This document shows positions 7,019 to 11,734 of a stretch of 11,734 bases of DNA, one piece after another. This stretch comes from Halieaceae bacterium (GTDB lineage Bacteria; Pseudomonadota; Gammaproteobacteria; Pseudomonadales; Halieaceae): positions 14,870 through 26,603 of the forward strand of contig WTJR01000126.1 of NCBI GenBank assembly GCA_011524755.1, given 5' to 3'. The translations under genes and the position numbers were made by a program. The notes under the pieces were generated by a model. That model ran no database searches. It saw only the letters and a list, made by a program, of their open reading frames with translations, and was not told the DNA's origin. Within the stretch, counting starts at the first letter, position 1. Every line of letters starts with the position of its first letter.

Positions 7019-7065
7019 GTCTCTACCTATATCGAATAACAGTGTCGCGGACGCTGGAACCGCGT

Positions 7066-7071
7066 AGTATA
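7066..7071 (-). promoter_or_regulatory. Candidate -10 box for ffh
   Basis: The minus strand reads TATACT here, five of six matches to the sigma70 -10 consensus, about 48 bases before the ffh ATG. An AT-rich stretch containing seven Ts lies upstream, but no good -35 hexamer is found at 16-18 bases. It sits in the 95-base divergent gap, within a palindromic GTATAC. Confidence 0.35.
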
Positions 7072-7113
7072 CGCCTAGGTGAAAAAAATAATTAGGGGAG
7101 CAAGGTATTCGCA

Positions 7114-7929
7114 ATGCCAGACAGTGACGTCAGTCAGCTACTTGCGCTAATGGCCACCGGTGCGGCAGCACTGTACTTATACACGGCCGTGCGTCAGCTT
7201 CTTCGACTGGAAAAGCGAGAGGAAACCCTGTCCAAAGCGGTTCTTGTACCGGGTCTCATTGCATTGGCACTGCACGGCTACGTGATCTACGCCGGCGCCA
7301 CCTCGGTTAGCGCAAGCTTTGGCTTCTACAAGGTCGCCTCCATCACTTTTTGGCTCATGGGCGTGCTGAGCGTTCTGATTGTGATCGCCCGCCCGCTGCA
7401 AACCTTGCTGATCGCCATCTTCCCGCTTGCCGCGATTTCGGTCCTGGTTGCAACGCTCACTCCCGAGACAGCGCGACCTATGACGGAAACCCCGCGCGGA
7501 CTGCTGCTGCACATTTCCACATCCATCATTGCCTACGCGCTGTTCGGTCTGGCGATGCTGCAGGGATTGCTGGTGCTTCAACAAAGTCGTCTGCTGCGAC
7601 AGCACAAGACTCGCGGTTTAATCCGTCGACTTCCTCCGCTGGATGCAACCGAGCAACTGATGTTCGAACTCATACTCACGGGCACCGTCATTCTCAGCGT
7701 CTCCATCGTCGCCGGGATCTACTATGTTGAAGACTTGTTCGCGCAACATTTGATCCATAAAACGGTTCTTACCGTTATCGCTTGGATTGTTTACGGGATT
7801 TTGACGACCGGGCATTTCAGGCACGGCTGGCGTGTCAATACGGCCGTCATGTTATGTGCCAGCGGCTTTGCGCTTCTGACACTCGGTTTCTATGGCTCAA
7901 AGCTGGTATTGGAATTAGTACTGAGCTGA
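7114..7929 (+). CDS. ypjD: YpjD-type inner-membrane protein of the CcsA/CcmC cytochrome c assembly family
   Basis: This is a 271-residue polytopic membrane protein resembling E. coli YpjD (263 residues), whose gene also neighbours ffh and corB. About eight transmembrane helices are visible, near residues 7-27, 43-61, 74-93, 96-116, 129-154, 184-204, 216-233 and 242-268. Histidines at conserved-looking positions are H54, H133 in GLLLHISTSIIAYA, H215, and H234 in TGHFRHGWR. The tryptophan-rich WWD heme-handling motif of true CcsA, CcmC and CcmF proteins is not seen, so cytochrome c maturation is a family label rather than a shown role. The closing GFYGSKLVLEL matches the YpjD C-terminus. The ATG at 7114 has AAGG 8 bases upstream. 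It starts divergently from ffh and is followed by a hairpin before corB. Confidence 0.85.
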   Translation: MPDSDVSQLLALMATGAAALYLYTAVRQLLRLEKREETLSKAVLVPGLIALALHGYVIYAGATSVSASFGFYKVASITFWLMGVLSVLIVIARPLQTLLIAIFPLAAISVLVATLTPETARPMTETPRGLLLHISTSIIAYALFGLAMLQGLLVLQQSRLLRQHKTRGLIRRLPPLDATEQLMFELILTGTVILSVSIVAGIYYVEDLFAQHLIHKTVLTVIAWIVYGILTTGHFRHGWRVNTAVMLCASGFALLTLGFYGSKLVLELVLS

Positions 7930-7964
7930 GAAAAACAGGGTTGCTACCCGTCCGTTTTTTCTCA
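7927..7964 (+). terminator. Hairpin with A- and T-tracts between the ypjD-like gene and corB
   Basis: The arms TGAGAAAAA (7927-7935) and TTTTTCTCA (7956-7964) pair over 9 bases and begin in the ypjD-like stop codon. Inside, GGGT (7938-7941) and ACCC (7946-7949) form a 4-bp hairpin, followed by GTCCG and six Ts (7955-7960). The A-tract and T-tract make it potentially bidirectional. The GC-rich stem is short, so it may be a leaky terminator that lowers corB expression rather than a full stop. No corB promoter is evident downstream. Confidence 0.5.
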
Positions 7965-8000
7965 ACAATCACCTTACATGCTAACGCCCATCCTTAAAGT

Positions 8001-9278
8001 TTGAACGACGCCCCGCTGGGACTCCTCTTTGCCATCTTGGCTGGCCTCATCCTTCTCTCTGGTTTCTTCTCCAGCTCCGAGACGGGCATGATGGCACTCA
8101 ACCGTTACCGCCTAAAGCACTTGCAGCAGCAAGGTCATAAGGGTGCGCTGCGCGCCGGCAAATTGCTCGCGCGGCCGGACCGGTTGATTGGTCTCATCCT
8201 GATTGGTAACAATCTGGTCAATATTCTGGCATCTGCTATCGCAACTGTCGTCGCCATTCGTCTGTACGGCGATGCAGGCATCGCGATCGCGACAATCACA
8301 CTGACAATCGTGATTTTGATTTTCGCGGAAATTACACCCAAAACCATTGCGGCCCTGCATCCGGAAAAAGTGGCCTTTCCTGCCAGCGTGATTTTGCTGC
8401 CGCTGATGAAACTCATCATGCCATTGGTCTGGGCTATCAATGCAATTACCAACAGCTTGCTTTCATTGTTCGGATTCAAAGCTGATGCGTCGAGCGAGGA
8501 TGCGCTGACACAGGAAGAGCTCCGCACCATTGTGAACGAGTCGAGCGGTCTTATACCTCGCAGACACCGCAACATGCTGGTCAATATCCTCGATCTTGAA
8601 CAGGTCACCGTAAACGACATCATGGTGCCTAGAAATGAGATCTACGGTATTGATCTTGAAGATGATGACGAGACGATACTGAGTCGTCTAACCGGCAGTA
8701 CCCATACGCTGGTGCCCGTGTTCAAGGGCGATATCAATAAGATCGAAGGCGTCTTACACCTGCGTCACATCGGTCGATGTCTCAACGAAGGTAAGCTCGA
8801 TCGCTCTGCACTGCTGCGCGAACTGCAGGAGCCCTACTTTACGCCTGAAAATACCGCGTTACACATTCAGCTTCGACACTTCCAGCAGCGCAAACTACGA
8901 CTGGGAATGATTGTCGATGAATACGGGGATATTCTTGGCCTTGTGGCTCTCGAGGACATCCTCGAGGAAATCGTGGGCAACTTCACCTCGAATCTCGTAG
9001 AGGATCAGGAAGAGATCGCCACAACGGCAGATGGCGGCGCATCCTGCACGGGCAGTATTCCTATCCGAGATATTAATCGACAGTTTGATTGGGAGTTGCC
9101 AACAGATGGCCCCAAGACCATCAGTGGCCTTGCACTTGAGGCTCTGGAGGCGTTTCCAATGGGGCCTGCCTCCGTCAGGATTGGTAACTATCAGCTGGAT
9201 GTTGAATCTATCGAAGGCAATGCCATCACTCAGGTGAAGGTCACTCCACTATCTTTCATGACCGCCGACGACGACTGA
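8001..9278 (+). CDS. corB: CNNM/CBS-domain membrane protein, CorB (YfjD) family
   Basis: The protein is 425 residues and closely resembles E. coli CorB. The family is linked to magnesium and cobalt resistance or efflux; older annotations call it hemolysin-like, which is not a shown activity. The N-terminal DUF21/CNNM membrane domain (1 to about 190) includes FFSSSETGMMALNRYRL (22-38), LILIGNNLVNILASA (65-79) and FAEITPKTIAAL (108-119). Two CBS motifs follow, beginning with VNDIMVPRNEIYGID (204-218) and ending with MIVDEYGDILGLVALEDILEE (303-323). The C-terminal transporter-associated CorC_HlyC domain runs from about 345 to 415. The start codon is TTG at 8001: an in-frame TAA at 7995-7997 excludes anything longer, and the N-terminus matches E. 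coli in length. No strong ribosome-binding site is seen. It ends 4 bases before the convergent DUF1289 gene. Confidence 0.9.
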   Translation: MNDAPLGLLFAILAGLILLSGFFSSSETGMMALNRYRLKHLQQQGHKGALRAGKLLARPDRLIGLILIGNNLVNILASAIATVVAIRLYGDAGIAIATITLTIVILIFAEITPKTIAALHPEKVAFPASVILLPLMKLIMPLVWAINAITNSLLSLFGFKADASSEDALTQEELRTIVNESSGLIPRRHRNMLVNILDLEQVTVNDIMVPRNEIYGIDLEDDDETILSRLTGSTHTLVPVFKGDINKIEGVLHLRHIGRCLNEGKLDRSALLRELQEPYFTPENTALHIQLRHFQQRKLRLGMIVDEYGDILGLVALEDILEEIVGNFTSNLVEDQEEIATTADGGASCTGSIPIRDINRQFDWELPTDGPKTISGLALEALEAFPMGPASVRIGNYQLDVESIEGNAITQVKVTPLSFMTADDD

Positions 9279-9282
9279 CCGC

Positions 9283-9468
9283 TCAGAAAATTGAAAATCC
9301 AGCGTCTTTGCGGCGCTGCGTCGACGCCTCAAGGATTTCTCGCTTTCGATCATCATCAGCGGTAAACCAATCGACAATTTCATTGCCCGTTCGGAAACAC
9401 CCCTCGCACACATCGTTTTGATCCAGTGAGCAGATCGAGATACAGGGCGACTCTGGGGTATTACTCAT
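9283..9468 (-). CDS. Small four-cysteine DUF1289 protein
   Basis: This is a 61-residue soluble protein with the DUF1289 pattern: CISIC (9-13), VCEGCFRT (20-27) with all four cysteines C9, C13, C21 and C24, then the conserved EIVDW and a charged helix ending in QRRKDAGF. The cysteine spacing suggests a metal site, probably zinc, but this is inferred. Its biochemical role is not known to me. The ATG at 9466-9468 overlaps the tgt stop by 8 bases and has AGGAG at 9475-9479 with 6-base spacing. A frame extending 16 codons further into tgt lacks family resemblance there and is not used. As the last gene of a queA-tgt operon it may take part in tRNA modification, but association is the only evidence. 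Confidence 0.88.
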   Translation of the reverse strand: MSNTPESPCISICSLDQNDVCEGCFRTGNEIVDWFTADDDRKREILEASTQRRKDAGFSIF

Positions 9469-10573
9469 GAGGATCTCCTGCCGCTTGTGTGTCGTAAAAC
9501 TCGGACGCAAACTCATCTAACCTCCCCAACTCAATCGCCTCGCGGATGCCGCGCATATGGGTCTGGTAGTAGGTCAGGTTATGAATCGTGCACAGCTGCG
9601 AGCCCAAAATTTCGTTGCAGCGATCCAGATGATGTAGGTAAGCCCGGCTGAAATTCTGGCAGGTGTAACAAGCACAGTTATCGTCCAATGGCCGAGTACT
9701 GGTCTTGTGCCGAGCGTTACGTAACTTAATAACGCCGTGACTCGTAAACAAATGTCCGTTTCGTGCATTACGTGTTGGCATCACGCAATCGAACATATCG
9801 ACGCCACGACGCACAGCTTCAATTAGATCAGAGGGCGTGCCCACGCCCATGAGGTATCGCGGTCTGTCCTCGGGGAGCTGATGCGCAATGTCGTCGAGGA
9901 CCTTGATCATCTCCTCCTTAGGCTCGCCCACGGAGAGACCGCCAATGGCGTAACCATCAAAGCCAATATTGACCAGCCCCTCGAGCGATTCTTCGCGCAA
10001 GTGTTTGTACATGCCACCCTGCACGATGCCAAACAAGGCTGAAGGGTTATCACCATGGGCTGACTTGCTTCGCGCCGCCCACCTCAGCGACAGCTCCATG
10101 GAGACACGCGCTTCCTCTTCTGTCGCGGGGTAGGGTGTGCACTCATCGAAGATCATCACAATGTCACTGCCGAGAGCTCTCTGGATTTGCATCGAGGTCT
10201 CAGGATCCAGAAATACCTTGTCGCCATTGACCGGGGACTTAAACGTGACACCCGACTCCTCAACCTTGCGAACGTCACCCAGGCTAAACACCTGAAAACC
10301 ACCGGAGTCGGTCAAGATGGGACCTTGCCAGCCCATGAAATCATGCAGGTCGCCATGCAAACCAATGATGTCAGTGCCCGGACGCAACCAGAGGTGAAAT
10401 GTATTACCCAACAAAATGTGCGCACCCGTAGCGCGCACATCCTCTGGCGTCATACCTTTTACCGTGCCATAGGTACCCACTGGCATAAAGGCGGGCGTCT
10501 GAACGGTGCCTCGATCAAACGCAATGGCGCCGCGTCGCGCCAGACCATCAGTTGCAGTAACTGAGAACTCCAC
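9461..10573 (-). CDS. tgt: tRNA-guanine transglycosylase (queuine tRNA-ribosyltransferase)
   Basis: Bacterial Tgt exchanges guanine 34 of tRNAs for Asp, Asn, His and Tyr with preQ1, a late step toward queuosine. The protein is 370 residues (E. coli 375). The TIM-barrel carries D89 in ILTDSGGFQVFSL, the substrate loop GIVQGGMYKHLR (182-193), GYAIGGLSVGE (207-217) and the nucleophile D262 in DMFDCVMPTRNARNG. The zinc site is C300, C302, C305 and H331, from NCACYTC and TIHNL. These sit two positions earlier than in E. coli (D264, C302, C304, C307, H333). The start is GTG at 10571-10573, two bases after the queA stop, with GGAGG nine bases upstream inside queA. Unlike E. coli, no yajC-secD-secF follows; a DUF1289 gene overlaps the end instead. 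Confidence 0.97.
   Translation of the reverse strand: MEFSVTATDGLARRGAIAFDRGTVQTPAFMPVGTYGTVKGMTPEDVRATGAHILLGNTFHLWLRPGTDIIGLHGDLHDFMGWQGPILTDSGGFQVFSLGDVRKVEESGVTFKSPVNGDKVFLDPETSMQIQRALGSDIVMIFDECTPYPATEEEARVSMELSLRWAARSKSAHGDNPSALFGIVQGGMYKHLREESLEGLVNIGFDGYAIGGLSVGEPKEEMIKVLDDIAHQLPEDRPRYLMGVGTPSDLIEAVRRGVDMFDCVMPTRNARNGHLFTSHGVIKLRNARHKTSTRPLDDNCACYTCQNFSRAYLHHLDRCNEILGSQLCTIHNLTYYQTHMRGIREAIELGRLDEFASEFYDTQAAGDPHE
9475..9479 (-). promoter_or_regulatory. Ribosome-binding site deciding the DUF1289 start
   Basis: The minus strand reads AGGAG here, 6 bases before the ATG at 9466-9468. It lies inside the last codons of tgt and supports the 61-residue form of the downstream protein. Confidence 0.65.
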
Positions 10574-10575
10574 CT

Positions 10576-11643
10576 TCAGCTGCCTCCTTTTCGCGTGACG
10601 AACATTGCATCACCGTAACTAAAAAATCGGTATTCCTTTTGCACGGCGGCTGCGTAAGCGGCCATCGTTTCCTCATAGCCTGCAAAAGCAGAAACCAGCA
10701 TGATGAGCGTACTTTCAGGTAAGTGAAAGTTGGTAATCATGGCATCGACCACGCGAAAGTCGCAGCCGGGATACAGGAAGATATCACTATCACCCTCAAA
10801 GGGCGCCGGGCATCCAACCGCTAATTCACCTGAGGCCGCGGCTGTCTCGAGTGATCGTACCGATGTTGTTCCCACGGCAATCACACGCCCACCACGCTCA
10901 CGGCAGGCACGAATCGCATCAACGCAGGCCTCATCAACTTCAAGCCATTCGCTGTGCATTTTGTGGTTGCTAATGTCATCGACTCGCACGGGTTGGAAAG
11001 TGCCAGCGCCAACATGCAAGGTGACATAAGCAGTTTCGACGCCCTTCAGGCGGATCAGTTCCAGCAGTGGCTCGTCAAAATGCAGACCTGCGGTCGGCGC
11101 CGCTACTGCACCATCACGCTTGGCGTAGACCGTCTGATACCGGTCTCTATCTTCCTCTGTATCCTCACGCTCGATATATGGCGGAAGAGGCATGTGGCCG
11201 TGTAGCCGCATCATCTGAGACACGCTTCCTGTTTCAGCCTCCAGCTCGAAGAGTGCGCCAGAACGGCCTGTCACTCGAAGACTAAAGTCTGAAATATCGC
11301 CATTTGCATCAGGGGTGATGTAGATCAGGCTGCCCTCTTTCGGGCTTTTACTCGCTCGCACGTGAGCCAGTACTGAGCCATCACCCTTAAGTCGCTCAAT
11401 CAGTATCTCTACGCGACCACCGGTTTGCTTTTGTCCGTACAGCCTCGCAGGTATGACGCGGGTATTGTTAAAGACAAGCAGGTCGCCAGAATGAACAAGC
11501 GCTTCAAGCTCCAAAAACTGACGATGAGATACGTTACCCGTTGGCCCGTCGAGCACTAGCATTCGAGAGCCGCTGCGGTCAGACAGTGGTGCCTGGGCGA
11601 TCAGATGCTCAGGTAAATCGAAGTGGAAATCAGATGTCTTCAT
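10576..11643 (-). CDS. queA: S-adenosylmethionine:tRNA ribosyltransferase-isomerase QueA
   Basis: QueA transfers and rearranges the ribosyl group of S-adenosylmethionine onto preQ1 in tRNA, giving epoxyqueuosine. The 355 residues (E. coli 356) match over the full length: DFHFDLPEHLIAQ at the start, LLVFNNTRVIPARLYG near 55-70, GHMPLPPYIER, GAVAAPTAGLHFDEPLL, VTLHVGAGTFQPVR, IAVGTTSVRSLE, TNFHLPESTLIMLVSAFAGY and RFFSYGDAMFVT at the end. The ATG at 11641-11643 gives the family N-terminus, although no clear Shine-Dalgarno sequence precedes it. It is the first visible gene of the queA-tgt-DUF1289 set. The 91 bases upstream show no gene and no convincing promoter; transcription may begin there or beyond the window. 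Confidence 0.97.
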   Translation of the reverse strand: MKTSDFHFDLPEHLIAQAPLSDRSGSRMLVLDGPTGNVSHRQFLELEALVHSGDLLVFNNTRVIPARLYGQKQTGGRVEILIERLKGDGSVLAHVRASKSPKEGSLIYITPDANGDISDFSLRVTGRSGALFELEAETGSVSQMMRLHGHMPLPPYIEREDTEEDRDRYQTVYAKRDGAVAAPTAGLHFDEPLLELIRLKGVETAYVTLHVGAGTFQPVRVDDISNHKMHSEWLEVDEACVDAIRACRERGGRVIAVGTTSVRSLETAAASGELAVGCPAPFEGDSDIFLYPGCDFRVVDAMITNFHLPESTLIMLVSAFAGYEETMAAYAAAVQKEYRFFSYGDAMFVTRKGGS

Positions 11644-11734
11644 CGAGTAACTGTAGCGACTATCTCAGGTTGAGCGCCCCGACCAAGCGAGACATTACTA
11701 GAACTGTTTTCACGCAATGTACGCGCATTAACAG

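Noticed and set aside
7177..7605. Cysteine- and glutamine-rich open frame on the minus strand opposite the ypjD-like gene
   Set aside because: Complement of membrane-helix codons; no recognisable motif and no independent support.
8135..8623. Open frame of 162 codons on the minus strand opposite corB
   Set aside because: Antisense to the conserved CNNM domain, no family resemblance and no ribosome-binding site considered convincing.
1..11734. Search for a novel defence, mobile or biosynthetic system, CRISPR array, tRNA or rRNA
   Set aside because: Nearly every base is covered by recognisable core genes in known or near-known order; no repeat array or RNA gene was seen.

Overview
This window is a compact stretch of core housekeeping chromosome from a gammaproteobacterium. 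The evidence is the protein sequences, which are close to Escherichia coli and Pseudomonas homologues throughout, and the gene order hom, dsbC, xerD, rplS, trmD, rimM, rpsP, ffh, ypjD-like, corB-like. From memory, this order closely resembles the Pseudomonas aeruginosa region from thrC/hom to the CorC-type gene beyond ffh. Moderate GC content and very tight spacing suggest a free-living, possibly marine lineage, but the genus cannot be fixed from the sequence alone.

Layout. Nine minus-strand genes read right to left from 7018 to the left edge: ffh, rpsP, rimM, trmD, rplS, xerD, dsbC, alaC and hom (cut off at base 1). Divergent from ffh, two plus-strand genes follow (7114-9278): a YpjD-type CcsA-family membrane protein and a CorB-type CNNM/CBS protein, separated by a hairpin with a T-tract. 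Convergent with these, after a gap of 4 bases, come three minus-strand genes entered from the right: queA, tgt and a small four-cysteine DUF1289 protein. The last 91 bases, upstream of queA, hold no gene that I can see. No gene-free stretch exceeds 300 bases.

How the genes work together. ffh, rpsP, rimM, trmD and rplS form the classical translation and secretion block: SRP GTPase, S16, the 30S maturation factor, tRNA m1G37 methyltransferase and L19. xerD (chromosome dimer resolution) and dsbC (periplasmic disulfide isomerase) follow with little or no gap. alaC and hom follow as an amino-acid pair joined by an ATGA start/stop overlap. queA and tgt make the wobble base queuosine in tRNA, and the DUF1289 gene overlaps tgt by 8 bases.

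I found no mobile element, CRISPR array, phage gene, defence system, tRNA or rRNA. Nothing here looks like a new multi-gene system. The points worth a second look are small: structured leaders before rpsP and rplS, an apparent attenuator before a TTG-started corB, the DUF1289 gene embedded in the queuosine operon, and the alaC-hom coupling. Promoters are poorly resolved; only a candidate -10 box before ffh is proposed.
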